Below are positions 16,541 through 26,191 of a stretch of 64,000 bases of DNA, in pieces (within the stretch, counting starts at the first letter, position 1; each line of letters starts with the position of its first letter). The stretch is from Clostridia bacterium. GTDB lineage: Bacteria; Bacillota; Clostridia; Christensenellales; Borkfalkiaceae. Under the pieces are notes generated by a model. It saw only the letters and a program-made list of their open reading frames with translations, made no database searches and was not told the origin of the DNA. A program made the position numbers and the translations under genes. Location: contig JAGATP010000016.1 of NCBI GenBank assembly GCA_017621155.1, positions 1 to 64,000 on the forward strand, in the 5' to 3' direction.

Positions 16541-18964
16541 TTATACGATTAAGTTGACGAGTCGTCCTCTGACGATGATGCACTTTTTCACGGGGTTGGA
16601 ACCGATTGCGTCCGCAACGGCGGGAATGCCTTTGACCAGCGCTTCGATCTCTTCGTCGGAAGCGGTTGTAGGGATCATCACCTTACACTTCGTCTTTGCC
16701 CTGACCTGAACGGCGTATTCGATTTCATCTTTGATGAGTGCGCTTTCGTCGCAGACGGGATAGCGCTCGTTAAAGATGGAGAACTTGCCGCCGAGCATCT
16801 CCCAGAACTCTTCGCACATGTGCGGCGTGAAGGGAGCGAGGAGGAGGACGAGCGTCTTGACGCATTCCTTGAGGAAGCCGCGGTCGGCTGTTTCCGTGTT
16901 GTACTTATAGAGCGCGTTGACAAATTCCATCAAACGGGCAACTGCCGTGTTGAAGGAGAAATTCTCGAGATCTCTCGTGATCTGCTTGATCGAAGAGTGC
17001 ATGACGAAGGAGAGCTCTTTTTCCGCCGCGCCAAGCGCCTTGGGCTGCTCGGTAACGTCTTTGACCTGCTGTACCAACCGTTCGATGCGGTCGGTGAATT
17101 TGGCAATCGACTTGATTCCGTCGTCGTTCCAGGGCCCGCCCTCCGTATAGCTGAAGCCGAACATCAGATAGAGGCGGAAGACGTCCGAGCCGTACGTTTC
17201 CACATAGGTATCGGGAGAAATGACGTTGCCCTTGGACTTGGACATGCGGTTGCCGTCCGGGCCTAAAATGACGCCCTGATGAACGAGGCGGCGGAAGGGC
17301 TCGTCAAAGCTCAGATAGCCCATATCCCGAAGCGCCTTGGTGAAGAATCTCGCATACAGAAGGTGCATGCAGGCGTGTTCCGCGCCGCCCACGTAGGTAT
17401 CGACGGGAAGCATCTTGTTGACGATTTCAGGGTCGAAGGGCATTCTGTCGTTCTTCGAATCGGGGTATCTCAGATAGTACCAGCTCGAGCAGACAAAGGT
17501 GTCCAGGGTATCCGGATCGCGCAGAGCGGGCTTGCCGCATCTCGGACACTTCGTGTGCATGAATCCGTCGTGCTTTGCAAGCGGAGACTTTCCGTCCGGT
17601 TTAAATTCTACATCATAGGGGAGCTTTACGGGAAGTTCCTTTTCGGATACGGGCACTGCGCCGCATTCGGGGCAATGGACGACGGGAATGGGTGCGCCCC
17701 AATAGCGCTGACGGGAAACGAGCCAATCGCGCAGGCGGTAGTTGACCTTTTTGCTTCCCTTGCCGATTTTGGTGAGGTACGAAGCGATGGCTTCTCTCGC
17801 CTCTTCGCCGTACAAGCCGTCGAACTGAAGGCTGTTGATGAGGATACCGTCTTCGCAGTAGGGAAGAACCGTTTCCTCTCCGTTTTTCTTGGTGATGACC
17901 TGCGTGACGGGAAGTCCGAGCTTCATGGAGAAGGCATAGTCCCTCTCGTCATGCGCGGCGACCGCCATGACGGCGCCCGTTCCGTAGGAATAGAGCACGT
18001 AGTCTCCGATGTAGACGGGAATTTTTTTGCCGTTGACGGGGTTGGTGCAGTATGCGCCGATGAAGACGCCCGTCTTTTCCCGCGTGGTGGAAAGGCGTTC
18101 AATTTCGTTGGATTTGGAAGCGTTTAAAACGTAGGCGTCGACCGCTTCCTTGCATTCGGGGGCCGTGAGTTTTTCGACGAGGGGATGTTCGGGAGCGAGG
18201 ACGACGTAATCCACGCCGAACACCGTGTCGCAGCGGGTCGTAAAGACCATGATCTCGTCTCCGCTTTCGCAGTCGAAGACGATTTCGCAGCCTGTGGATT
18301 TGCCGATCCAGTTTCTTTGCATCGACTTCGTCTTTTCGGGCCAATCCAAAGTATCGAGTCCGCTCAAAAGCTCCTCGGCGTACTCGGTGATTTTAAAGAA
18401 CCATTGGGTCAGATTCTTCCGAAGCACGGTCGTTCCGCAGCGCTCGCACGCGCCGTCAACCACCTGTTCGTTGGCAAGGACGGTCTGGCACGAAGGACAC
18501 CAGTTGACGGGGGCTTCCTTTCGGTAGGCGAGTCCCTTTTCGTAAAGCTTTAAGAACATCCACTGCGTCCACTTGTAGTAGTCCTCTTCGCAGGTTTTGA
18601 TTTCCGCATTCCAATCGAACATGGCGCCCATCGCCTTGAGCTGACCTTCCATGGTCGCGATGTTTTTCTCGGTGGAATCCTTGGGATGAATGCCCGATTT
18701 GATGGCAAAGTTCTCGGCGGGAAGACCGAATGCGTCAAAGCCCATTGGCTGGAAGACGTTTTTGCCCTGCATCTTCTTGAATCTGGCATAAGAGTCGGTA
18801 GGGCCGTAATTATACCAGTGTCCGACGTGCAGTTTTGCGCCGGAGGGATAGGAAAACATTTCGAGAACGTACAGCTTGTTGTCCGGATCTTTTTTATTGA
18901 AATTGTTGAGCTTGGCTTTTTCCCATTTGGTTTGCCACTTTTTCTCAACCGATTTCATATCCAT
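16541..18964 (-). CDS. leuS: Leucyl-tRNA synthetase
   Basis: About 807 residues, class I synthetase charging tRNA-Leu. The HIGH-type motif reads KLHVGH and the KMSKS loop reads NRMSKSKGN. Two zinc-type cysteine clusters (WCPSC...CERC and HCPEC...KCPRC) and the inserted editing domain (TTRCDTVFG region) are present. The frame opens further upstream to 18991, but I start at 18964 because GGAGG lies 8 nt before it. It is the only protein gene on the minus strand in this window, with its own consensus promoter. No T-box is visible in its short leader. Confidence 0.97.
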   Translation of the reverse strand: MDMKSVEKKWQTKWEKAKLNNFNKKDPDNKLYVLEMFSYPSGAKLHVGHWYNYGPTDSYARFKKMQGKNVFQPMGFDAFGLPAENFAIKSGIHPKDSTEKNIATMEGQLKAMGAMFDWNAEIKTCEEDYYKWTQWMFLKLYEKGLAYRKEAPVNWCPSCQTVLANEQVVDGACERCGTTVLRKNLTQWFFKITEYAEELLSGLDTLDWPEKTKSMQRNWIGKSTGCEIVFDCESGDEIMVFTTRCDTVFGVDYVVLAPEHPLVEKLTAPECKEAVDAYVLNASKSNEIERLSTTREKTGVFIGAYCTNPVNGKKIPVYIGDYVLYSYGTGAVMAVAAHDERDYAFSMKLGLPVTQVITKKNGEETVLPYCEDGILINSLQFDGLYGEEAREAIASYLTKIGKGSKKVNYRLRDWLVSRQRYWGAPIPVVHCPECGAVPVSEKELPVKLPYDVEFKPDGKSPLAKHDGFMHTKCPRCGKPALRDPDTLDTFVCSSWYYLRYPDSKNDRMPFDPEIVNKMLPVDTYVGGAEHACMHLLYARFFTKALRDMGYLSFDEPFRRLVHQGVILGPDGNRMSKSKGNVISPDTYVETYGSDVFRLYLMFGFSYTEGGPWNDDGIKSIAKFTDRIERLVQQVKDVTEQPKALGAAEKELSFVMHSSIKQITRDLENFSFNTAVARLMEFVNALYKYNTETADRGFLKECVKTLVLLLAPFTPHMCEEFWEMLGGKFSIFNERYPVCDESALIKDEIEYAVQVRAKTKCKVMIPTTASDEEIEALVKGIPAVADAIGSNPVKKCIIVRGRLVNLIV

Positions 18965-19007
18965 AGTCAATACCTCCACAAAGGGCATCACCCTTCACAA
19001 TGCTTCT

Positions 19008-19036
19008 ATTTTAACTCTTTCCCTCTTTTAAGTCAA
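19008..19036 (-). promoter_or_regulatory. leuS promoter
   Basis: On the minus strand TTGACT (19036-19031), 17-bp spacer, TAAAAT (19013-19008). Confidence 0.8.
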
Positions 19037-19088
19037 GCAAAAAAGGCGAAAAGTAAATAAATAGGAAGAAGACGCATAAAATAGGATT

Positions 19089-19793
19089 ATGCAAAAAATA
19101 TTTATTTCGGAGAAAGGGGAGTGCAGTCGCAACGTGTTGTACATTTTGGGGGAAATGATGCCGAAGCTGACTTTTTGCGGCGCTTCCTCGGGATTGCGCT
19201 ACTGCAAGGACAGAACCCTGCTCGTCATCGAGACGGACGAAAAATACGAGCCGTATCTGCGGGATTTTGTGGTGGAAAAGATCGCCGAAGTCATCTGCAT
19301 TGCCTATAAATACGATATATTAAATGAATCGGTCGTCACGGCAAGCCTGACGCCGTCCGAGCGGGAAATTTTGCTTGCGGAGCTCATCGCCGCCGATCTT
19401 CCCGACGACATTGCCTACGTTTCGGAACTTCTTTCCAAAGACGAGATCTATCAGTTCGACGGATTTTTTTCCTTTCGGCTCAATCCTTTGAAGGAAAAGT
19501 GGAAGCGGATTTCGGACAGCATTCCCGTCACCTTCCGAAACGATCAGCTCTTCGACTTCATCGAATTTATCATCGAGGACAATCGGGGGACGCTCTATTT
19601 GAAGGGAGGAGAGGTATTCAACGACTCGTACCAAAAGCTGCACCGTGCGGGGCTGATCGCCAACGACGAGTTCGCGCTCATTCGCGAAATTATCTTAAGC
19701 GGCGCGCGCGACGTCCTTTGCCTTTCCGATCTTCCCGAAACGGAGAGCGCGTTTTTGCAAAAATATTATGGAGAGCGGGTAATTTTTGCTTGA
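19089..19793 (+). CDS. YtxC-like putative sporulation protein
   Basis: A 234-residue soluble protein. The segment RLNPLKEKWKRISD and the following helical and alternating pattern (FIEFIIEDNRG) resemble the YtxC family, whose function is unknown but which is linked with sporulation. The position supports it: ytxC-like genes often lie directly upstream of thrS in endospore-forming Firmicutes. A TAAAAT element ends 6 nt before the ATG, so the mRNA may be leaderless; no ribosome-binding site is seen and the -35 is weak. Confidence 0.65.
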   Translation: MQKIFISEKGECSRNVLYILGEMMPKLTFCGASSGLRYCKDRTLLVIETDEKYEPYLRDFVVEKIAEVICIAYKYDILNESVVTASLTPSEREILLAELIAADLPDDIAYVSELLSKDEIYQFDGFFSFRLNPLKEKWKRISDSIPVTFRNDQLFDFIEFIIEDNRGTLYLKGGEVFNDSYQKLHRAGLIANDEFALIREIILSGARDVLCLSDLPETESAFLQKYYGERVIFA

Positions 19794-19799
19794 TTTTCC

Positions 19800-19828
19800 T
19801 TGACAATCGGGCGAAATAATACTAAAAT
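19800..19828 (+). promoter_or_regulatory. thrS promoter
   Basis: TTGACA (19800-19805), 17-bp spacer, TAAAAT (19823-19828), directly before the T-box leader. Confidence 0.85.
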
Positions 19829-19833
19829 AAAGG

Positions 19834-20030
19834 AGTAGAAAAGACAAGTAGCGCTTTGGCTTGTTTGCAGAGAGTGAATCGTTTGCTGAAAGATTCATAT
19901 TCGGCTGAAGAGGTGAAACCACTTTTTGAATAGTTTCATAGCTGAAAGTGGCTGTAATTTTTTGCAGCAATTAAGGTGGAACCACGCATTGGAATTTGCG
20001 TCCTTAAACGATCGTTTAAGGACTTTTTCT
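19834..20030 (+). promoter_or_regulatory. T-box riboswitch (threonine) controlling thrS
   Basis: The T-box sequence AAGGTGGAACCACG is at 19973-19986 and the intrinsic terminator stem at 20000-20010/20013-20023 is followed by TTTTTCTTT. In Stem I the segment GTGAAACCAC offers ACC (19918-19920) as a threonine specifier codon, consistent with the downstream gene. Uncharged tRNA-Thr would pair here and favour read-through. A GGU-anticodon tRNA-Thr, which reads ACC, is encoded at 58468-58543. Confidence 0.9.
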
Positions 20031-20046
20031 TTTGGAGGAAATAATC

Positions 20047-21954
20047 ATGAACATTCGGTTGAAAAACGGAGATGTGCTCGCAGTAGCGGAAGGGGCAACC
20101 TGCCTCGATGCGGCGCGCGCAATCAGCGAAGGGCTTGCGAGAAATGCCGTTGCGGCTAAGATCAACGGCGAGCTGTCCGATTTGAGCGAAGTCCTTTCCG
20201 AAGGGGACGCTTTGGAAATCGTGACGATGAAAGATCCCGAGGGTCTGCACGTCTATCGCCACACCTGCGCGCACGTCCTTGCGCAGGCGCTCAAGACCAT
20301 TTATCCCACTTGCAATCTGTCTATCGGCCCCGTCATCGACAACGGCTTCTATTACGACGTCGATTTTAAGACGCCCATCGCGCAGGAAGACTTTGCCAAG
20401 ATCGAAACGGAGATGAAAAAGATCATCAAGAGCGATCTGCCCATTTCGAGATTTACCCTTCCGAGGGACGAGGCAATCAAGCTCATGGACGGCTTTGACG
20501 AAAAGTACAAGGTCGAGCTCATCAACGACCTTCCCGAGGGGGAGACGATTTCCTTCTATAAACAGGGAAATTTCATCGACCTTTGCAAAGGGCCTCACCT
20601 TCCTTCGACGGGCAAGATCAAGGCGTTTAAGCTCACGAGCATCGCGGGCGCTTATTGGAGAGGAAGCGAAAAGAACAAAATGCTTACCCGTATTTACGGC
20701 ACGGCGTTTGCGAAAAAGGACGAGATGGAAGCGTACTTTACCATGCTCGAAGAGGCGAAAAAGAGAGATCACATCAAGCTCGGAAAGGAGCTTCAGCTCT
20801 TTGCGCTCATGAACGAAGGCAAGGGTTTTCCCTTCTATCTTCCCAAGGGCATGACGTTGAAAAATATTCTCATCGATTATTGGCGGGAAATTCACCGCAA
20901 AGAGGGCTACGTCGAGATCTCCACGCCCATCATTCTGAACCGTTCCCTTTGGGAGACGTCGGGGCATTGGGATCACTACAAGGAGAATATGTACACGACC
21001 AAGATTGACGACGAAGACTGCGCCATCAAGCCCATGAATTGTCCCGGAAGCTTGCTCGTCTATAAATTGCAGCCGCACAGCTATAAGGATTTCCCCATCC
21101 GCATGGGAGAATTAGGACTTGTACACCGTCATGAAAAGAGCGGACAGCTCCACGGACTCATGCGCGTGCGCTGCTTTACGCAGGACGACGCCCACATCTT
21201 CATGCTTCCCGATCAGATTACCTCCGAAATCAAGGGCGTTGCCCGCCTCATCGACAGCGTGTATCATCTTTTCGGATTCAAATACTTCGTCGAGCTCTCC
21301 ACGAGGCCCGAAAACAGCATGGGCAGCGACGAGGATTGGGAAAACGCTACCAACGCGCTCAAAGCTGCGCTCGATGAATTGGGGCTCGATTACAAGATCA
21401 ACGAGGGCGACGGCGCCTTCTACGGGCCGAAGATCGACTTCCACCTTCAGGACAGCATCGGCAGAACGTGGCAGTGCGGCACCATTCAGCTCGACTTCCA
21501 GCTCCCGCAGCGCTTTGAAATCGAGTACGTGGGCGAGGACGGCTTGAAGCACCGTCCCATCATGATTCACCGCGTCTGCTTCGGCTCGATCGAGCGCTTC
21601 ATCGCCATCCTCATCGAGCACTATGCGGGCAAATTCCCCGTTTGGCTCTCGCCCGTGCAGGCAAAGCTCCTCACGCTGACCGACCGTTCGGAGGAATACG
21701 CAAAGGAGTTCGAGCGTCAGCTCTTCGATGCGGGCGTGCGCGTCGAGACAGACTACAGGAACGAGAAGATCGGCTATAAGATCAGAGAAGCCCGCATGGA
21801 TAAAGTTCCTTATATCCTTGTCGTCGGCGACAAAGAGGCGGCAGAGGGCACTGTTTCCGTCAGAAGAAGGGGCTCGGAAGAGAGCGTCGTCATGACGAAA
21901 GAAGCGTTCCTCGCTCAGATTCTCGAAGAAAACGAAAAGAAGTCAACATTTTGA
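20047..21954 (+). CDS. thrS: Threonyl-tRNA synthetase
   Basis: A class II synthetase of 635 residues. The order is TGS domain (residues 1-62), editing domain with HTCAHVLAQAL (near residue 75) and the second editing motif in KGPHLP, then the catalytic core (HRHEKSGQLHGLMRVRCFTQDD) and the anticodon-binding domain. The start at 20047 follows TTGGAGG by 9 nt. Expression is governed by the T-box upstream. There is no terminator between it and the infC promoter. Confidence 0.97.
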   Translation: MNIRLKNGDVLAVAEGATCLDAARAISEGLARNAVAAKINGELSDLSEVLSEGDALEIVTMKDPEGLHVYRHTCAHVLAQALKTIYPTCNLSIGPVIDNGFYYDVDFKTPIAQEDFAKIETEMKKIIKSDLPISRFTLPRDEAIKLMDGFDEKYKVELINDLPEGETISFYKQGNFIDLCKGPHLPSTGKIKAFKLTSIAGAYWRGSEKNKMLTRIYGTAFAKKDEMEAYFTMLEEAKKRDHIKLGKELQLFALMNEGKGFPFYLPKGMTLKNILIDYWREIHRKEGYVEISTPIILNRSLWETSGHWDHYKENMYTTKIDDEDCAIKPMNCPGSLLVYKLQPHSYKDFPIRMGELGLVHRHEKSGQLHGLMRVRCFTQDDAHIFMLPDQITSEIKGVARLIDSVYHLFGFKYFVELSTRPENSMGSDEDWENATNALKAALDELGLDYKINEGDGAFYGPKIDFHLQDSIGRTWQCGTIQLDFQLPQRFEIEYVGEDGLKHRPIMIHRVCFGSIERFIAILIEHYAGKFPVWLSPVQAKLLTLTDRSEEYAKEFERQLFDAGVRVETDYRNEKIGYKIREARMDKVPYILVVGDKEAAEGTVSVRRRGSEESVVMTKEAFLAQILEENEKKSTF

Positions 21955-21965
21955 TAGAAAAATAG

Positions 21966-21994
21966 TTGACATTTAGAGGAAAATGGGGTATACT
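21966..21994 (+). promoter_or_regulatory. infC operon promoter
   Basis: TTGACA (21966-21971), 17-bp spacer, TATACT (21989-21994). Confidence 0.85.
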
Positions 21995-21998
21995 GTCT

Positions 21999-22105
21999 AG
22001 GCAAAGCAGAGGTCAACCCTTCTCACCGACGGCAACGGTCGTTCGGTTCAAGAACAAATCGAAGTGTTTTCGGGTTGTACTTTGCGTGCAACCCGATATT
22101 TTTTT
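21999..22105 (+). promoter_or_regulatory. infC-rpmI-rplT leader (L20-type) with attenuator
   Basis: The leader ends in an intrinsic terminator hairpin (TCGGGTTG at 22070-22077 with CAACCCGA at 22089-22096, then TATTTTTTT) placed 10 nt before the infC ribosome-binding site. In Firmicutes this operon is commonly repressed by ribosomal protein L20 binding its leader and favouring termination. Position and sequence, including the CCCTTCTCACCGAC stretch, fit that class, though I cannot score the full fold. Confidence 0.75.
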
Positions 22106-22118
22106 GCAGAGGTAAACG

Positions 22119-22631
22119 ATTATCAAAAACCAGCATCAGTTAAACAACGAAATCAGAGATGCGGAAGTCCGCGTGGTTTCCGAAACGGGCGAAATGCTCG
22201 GCATTATGTCTTCCTCCCAGGCGTTGCGGCTTGCGGAAGAGGCAAACCTCGATCTCGTTAAAATTTCCCCCAATGCCGTTCCTCCCGTATGCAAGATCAT
22301 GAACTACGGAAAGTTCAAGTTCGAAAATGCAAAGAAGGAGAAGGAAAACAGAAAGAATCAAAAGATGGTTGAGCTCAAAGAAGTATGGCTTTCCATGACC
22401 ATCGACGTGGGCGATTTAAACGTCAAGGCAAAGCAGGCGGTCAAGTTTTTGGAGGCAGGCAACAAAGTGAAGCCTTCCATTCGTATGCGCGGCAGACAGC
22501 AGGCGCACGCGTCGCTCGGAATCGACGTCATGCACAGATTCTTCGATCTGATGGAGGGTAAGGCCGTGATGGAAAAGAAGCCTACCACCGAGGGCAGAAG
22601 CATTTATATGATTCTCGCTCCTGCAAAGTAA
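22119..22631 (+). CDS. infC: Translation initiation factor IF-3
   Basis: The start is placed at ATT (22119), preceded by AGAGG (22108-22112). AUU is the classical self-regulating start of infC, where IF-3 discriminates against its own start codon. From there the protein is 170 residues, normal for the family, and includes the N-domain LNNEIRDAEVRVV-type sequence that would be lost from a GTG start at 22173. C-domain motifs include VKPSIRMRGRQQAH. First gene of infC-rpmI-rplT. Confidence 0.93.
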   Translation: MIKNQHQLNNEIRDAEVRVVSETGEMLGIMSSSQALRLAEEANLDLVKISPNAVPPVCKIMNYGKFKFENAKKEKENRKNQKMVELKEVWLSMTIDVGDLNVKAKQAVKFLEAGNKVKPSIRMRGRQQAHASLGIDVMHRFFDLMEGKAVMEKKPTTEGRSIYMILAPAK

Positions 22632-22709
22632 ATTTTCAAGGAAATTCGTTTTAGTCACAAGAAAATCTTGAGACAAAGCAATTCGATAAAAAATTCGGAG
22701 GACTAAAAT

Positions 22710-22910
22710 ATGCCTAAACAGAAATCTCATAGCAGCACGAAAAAGCGTTTCTGGCTTACTGCTAGCGGCAAAGTGAAGAGAGCTCAGTCCGGTAAGAACC
22801 ATAAGGCTGAGACCAAGAACAGAAAGAGAAAGAGAAACCTTCGCAAGATCGCGTACGTTTCCACAACGCAGGAATCTACCGTCAAGAGCATGATTCCTTA
22901 CAAGGGTTAA
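22710..22910 (+). CDS. rpmI: 50S ribosomal protein L35
   Basis: A 66-residue, highly basic protein starting MPKQKSHSSTKKRFWLTASG, the usual L35 pattern. GGAGG is 7 nt upstream. Lies between infC and rplT as in most bacteria. Confidence 0.97.
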   Translation: MPKQKSHSSTKKRFWLTASGKVKRAQSGKNHKAETKNRKRKRNLRKIAYVSTTQESTVKSMIPYKG

Positions 22911-22925
22911 TAAGGAGAAGAAGAA

Positions 22926-23276
22926 ATGCGTATTAAAAGAGCAGTAAACGCTGTCAAGAAGCGTAGAAAGATTTTAAAACTCGCAAAGGGCTATCGCGGC
23001 AATAAGAGCAAGTCTTACAGAATCGCGCGCGAAGCGGTGATGAAGTCCCTCAATTATGCTTATATCGGCAGAAAGAACAGAAAGCGCGATTTCCGTCAGC
23101 TTTGGATTGCGCGTATCAATGCCGGTGCGAGGGCAAACGGCATTTCCTACAGCCAGATGATGCACGGTCTGAAGGTTGCAGGGATCAACCTCAACAGGAA
23201 GGTACTTGCCGATCTCGCTGTTTCCGATCCCGCAGCATTCGCAGAAGTCGTAGCAAAAGCAAAGGCTGCACTCTGA
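22926..23276 (+). CDS. rplT: 50S ribosomal protein L20
   Basis: A 116-residue basic protein ([20 protein letters not shown] onward), with AAGGAG before the ATG. L20 is needed early in 50S assembly and in Firmicutes also acts as the repressor of this operon through the leader RNA. Confidence 0.97.
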   Translation: MRIKRAVNAVKKRRKILKLAKGYRGNKSKSYRIAREAVMKSLNYAYIGRKNRKRDFRQLWIARINAGARANGISYSQMMHGLKVAGINLNRKVLADLAVSDPAAFAEVVAKAKAAL

Positions 23277-23285
23277 TTCCAATGA

Positions 23286-23320
23286 AAAAAGCCTTCTTTC
23301 AAGCAGAGGGCTTTTCTTTC
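23286..23320 (+). terminator. rplT operon terminator
   Basis: AAAAGCCTTC pairs with GAGGGCTTTT, followed by a T-rich tract. Confidence 0.8.
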
Positions 23321-23325
23321 TCTTT

Positions 23326-24063
23326 ATGATGATTACTTCCAAGGCAAATCCGCTCGTCAAGCACGTGCGCAGCTTAAAAGAAAAGAAGTTTCGAAAAGAC
23401 TTCGGCGAGTTTATCGTGGAAGGCGAAAAAATGGTGAGAGAGAGCCTCTCTTCCTCGTTGGAGCGAATGGTGACGATCGTCTCCGCTTCCTATCGGGGCG
23501 GGACGTTTTCCCTTCCCGTTCTTGTCGTTTCCGATGAGGTGTTCGCCTTTCTTTCCGATGAAAAGACGCCGCAAGGCATTCTTTCTGTGTTGAAAATTCC
23601 TTCTCTTGCGCCATTGCCCTGTGACGAGCCCTGCCTTCTCTTGGACGGGATTTCCGATCCCGGGAATATGGGGACGATTCTTCGGACGGCGAATGCCGCA
23701 GGGTATAAGAGGATTTACCTTGCCGATTGCACCGATCCCTTTTCTCCCAAAAGCGTCCGCGCTTCCATGAGCGGGATTTTCTTCGTTGAGCTTTGCGTCG
23801 GCACGCGGGAGGAAATCGTCAAAACGGTGAATTTGCCGATCATCGCCGCCGATATGGGCGGAGAGGACGTATTCTCTTTTTGTCCGCCGAAGGCATATAT
23901 CCTTGCCATCGGCAACGAGGCGAATGGGCTTTCTTCGTTTGTCAGGGAACAAGCTTCGCACGTCGTTGCGATTCCCATGGAATCCACGCAGGAGAGCCTG
24001 AATGCCGCAGTATCGGCAGGAATTTTAATGTATACCTTAAAACACAATTACCAAAGGAGATAA
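23326..24063 (+). CDS. TrmH/SpoU-family RNA methyltransferase
   Basis: A 245-residue SPOUT-fold enzyme using S-adenosylmethionine for ribose 2'-O methylation of RNA. The N-terminal substrate-binding domain ([12 protein letters not shown]) precedes the trefoil-knot domain with [24 protein letters not shown] and [21 protein letters not shown]. The target (rRNA or tRNA) is unknown. Two adjacent ATGs (23326, 23329) have no clear ribosome-binding site and lie just past the rplT terminator. Confidence 0.92.
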   Translation: MMITSKANPLVKHVRSLKEKKFRKDFGEFIVEGEKMVRESLSSSLERMVTIVSASYRGGTFSLPVLVVSDEVFAFLSDEKTPQGILSVLKIPSLAPLPCDEPCLLLDGISDPGNMGTILRTANAAGYKRIYLADCTDPFSPKSVRASMSGIFFVELCVGTREEIVKTVNLPIIAADMGGEDVFSFCPPKAYILAIGNEANGLSSFVREQASHVVAIPMESTQESLNAAVSAGILMYTLKHNYQRR

Positions 24064-24067
24064 TATC

Positions 24068-24808
24068 ATGTCAGGTCATAGCAAATGGCATAACATTGCC
24101 GCGAAAAAGGGCAAGGCTGACGCCGCAAGGGGACGTATCTTTACCAAAATCGGTCGTGAACTTGCAGTTGCCGCTAAGGGAAATCCCAATCCCGCAACGA
24201 ACAGCAAGCTTGCAGACGTCATTGCAAAGGCGAAAGCCGCCAATATGCCCAACGATAACATCGAGCGTTCCATCAAGAAGGCTGCGGGCGAGCTCGGCGA
24301 CAAGGATTACAAGGAGCTCGTCTACGAGGGTTACGGCGTCGGCGGTTCGGCGGTCATCATCAACACGCTTACCGACAACAACAACCGCACGGCGGGCGAC
24401 GTTCGCTCTACGATGTCCAAGTGCGGCGGACAGATGGGAAATACGGGATGCGTCTCCTATATGTTCGATCAGAAGGGCTATATCGTCGTGGAAAGGACGA
24501 TCGAATTAGACGAGGATACCATGATGGAATACGCGCTCGACGCAGGTGCGGACGACGTGGTCGTCGGGGATGACGCCTATGAAGTGTATACCTCTCCCGC
24601 AGATTTCTCTTCCGTGCGTTCCGCGTTGGAGGGAAAGGGGCTTTCCTTCTTGCAGGCGGAGGTCTCCATGATTCCTCAAAACAAAGTCGTCTTGGAAGGG
24701 GACAAGCTCGAAACCTTCAAAAAGATGCTCGAAAAGCTCGAAGACCTCGACGACGTGCAGGAAGTCTATCACAACGTCGAGCTTCCCGAAGAGGAAGACG
24801 AGGATTAA
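24068..24808 (+). CDS. yebC: YebC/PmpR family protein
   Basis: A 246-residue protein starting [19 protein letters not shown], the invariant family opening. Members have been described as transcription regulators and, more recently, as factors helping ribosomes through proline-rich stretches. AAGGAG precedes the ATG. It begins 4 nt after the methyltransferase gene. Confidence 0.96.
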   Translation: MSGHSKWHNIAAKKGKADAARGRIFTKIGRELAVAAKGNPNPATNSKLADVIAKAKAANMPNDNIERSIKKAAGELGDKDYKELVYEGYGVGGSAVIINTLTDNNNRTAGDVRSTMSKCGGQMGNTGCVSYMFDQKGYIVVERTIELDEDTMMEYALDAGADDVVVGDDAYEVYTSPADFSSVRSALEGKGLSFLQAEVSMIPQNKVVLEGDKLETFKKMLEKLEDLDDVQEVYHNVELPEEEDED

Positions 24809-24817
24809 TTTCGCTTT

Positions 24818-26053
24818 ATGACAGTCAAAGAGATTTGCAGCAAAGCGAAAGAAAATGCTTCCGTTATTTCCCTTGCCTCTGTCAAAACGATGAACAAGAT
24901 GTTGCAGGCTGCGGCAGACGCCCTTCGAACCAATCTCTACTATCTGATTGACGAGAACAGCCGCGACGTCGAAGCCTGCACGCGCGGGCCGCAGTTTGTC
25001 GATCGGCTTCGTCTGAACCGCTTGCGCATCGAAGGCATCGCCATGGGGCTCGAAAAGCTCATCGATCTGCCCACGCCCGTCGGGGAAGTCATGGAATCGT
25101 ATTTAGCGCCCAACGGCATGGAAATTTCCCGCGTCAGAGTGCCGATCGGCGTGGTGGGCATCATCTACGAAGCGCGTCCCAACGTGACGGCAGACGCAAT
25201 CGGGCTTTGCATTAAGAGCGGGAACGCCATCGTGCTGCGCGGCAGTAAAGAGGCGATCTATTCCAATCGGGCGATCGTCCGCGTCATCAAAGAGGCGATC
25301 GCGGGACTTGGCATTTCTCCCGAATTTATTCAGCTCATCGAGGAGACCGACCGCTCTTCCGCCCTTGAATTTATGAAAATGAACGGGTTGGTCGATGTCA
25401 TCATTCCTCGCGGCAGCGCCTCTCTCATTCAGAGCGCAGTGCAGAACGCCACCGTTCCGATCATCGAGACGGGCGTCGGAAACTGCCACGTCTACGTCGA
25501 AAGCTCGGCAAACATTCTCATGGCGACGAATATTCTCGTCAACGCAAAGACGCAGAGAATGTCCGTCTGCAACGCCTGTGAAAGCCTCGTCGTCGACGAA
25601 GTCATCTCGAGAAGCTTTCTTCCCTTTGCGCTCGGCATTTTACGGGAAAAGGGGATTGAAATCCGAGGGGATGAAAAGACGAGGGAGCTCGTTCCCGACG
25701 TCATCCCAGCGACCGAAGAGGACTATTCCACCGAATTTTTAGGCCCCGTGATCTCCGTCAAGGTGGTGCGGGACGTTACGGAGGCAATAGCCTTCATCAA
25801 TGCGCACAGTACTCATCACAGCGACGCAATTATTACAAAAAATACCGCTTTTGCGGAAAAATTCCTCAACGAAATCGATTCGGCGGTCGTCTACGTCAAT
25901 GCGAGTACGCGCTTTACAGACGGCTTTGAATTCGGTTTCGGAGCAGAAATGGGCATTTCCACGCAAAAGCTCCACGCAAGAGGTCCTATGGGGCTTCGCG
26001 AACTGACCTCTTATAAGTATAAAATCCGAGGAAACGGCCAGGTGCGTACATAG
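24818..26053 (+). CDS. proA: Gamma-glutamyl phosphate reductase
   Basis: The second enzyme of proline synthesis from glutamate, 411 residues. Family segments include VPIGVVGIIYEARPNVTADA, the catalytic cysteine in MSVCNACESL (near residue 252) and the C-terminal GFGAEMGISTQKLHARGPMGL. The partner kinase gene proB is not adjacent, unlike the common proBA arrangement. Starts 9 nt after yebC with no strong ribosome-binding site. Confidence 0.95.
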   Translation: MTVKEICSKAKENASVISLASVKTMNKMLQAAADALRTNLYYLIDENSRDVEACTRGPQFVDRLRLNRLRIEGIAMGLEKLIDLPTPVGEVMESYLAPNGMEISRVRVPIGVVGIIYEARPNVTADAIGLCIKSGNAIVLRGSKEAIYSNRAIVRVIKEAIAGLGISPEFIQLIEETDRSSALEFMKMNGLVDVIIPRGSASLIQSAVQNATVPIIETGVGNCHVYVESSANILMATNILVNAKTQRMSVCNACESLVVDEVISRSFLPFALGILREKGIEIRGDEKTRELVPDVIPATEEDYSTEFLGPVISVKVVRDVTEAIAFINAHSTHHSDAIITKNTAFAEKFLNEIDSAVVYVNASTRFTDGFEFGFGAEMGISTQKLHARGPMGLRELTSYKYKIRGNGQVRT

Positions 26054-26069
26054 ACGCATAAAACAAAAC

Positions 26070-26105
26070 ATTCCGTTGATACTAACCGTACAGCGGAATT
26101 TTTTT
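26070..26105 (+). terminator. proA terminator
   Basis: ATTCCGTTG (26070-26078) pairs with CAGCGGAAT (26091-26099), then a T run. Confidence 0.85.
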
Positions 26106-26191
26106 CGCTTTACGATAGATTGGAAGGAGCATCGTTTGATGATTCTTCCTTTTTTCGTTCTATTCGGGAAGAGGGCTTCATAGAGTATCTT

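Noticed and set aside
18965..19036. A leucine T-box before leuS
   Set aside because: The leader is too short and lacks the T-box sequence and a terminator/antiterminator pair.
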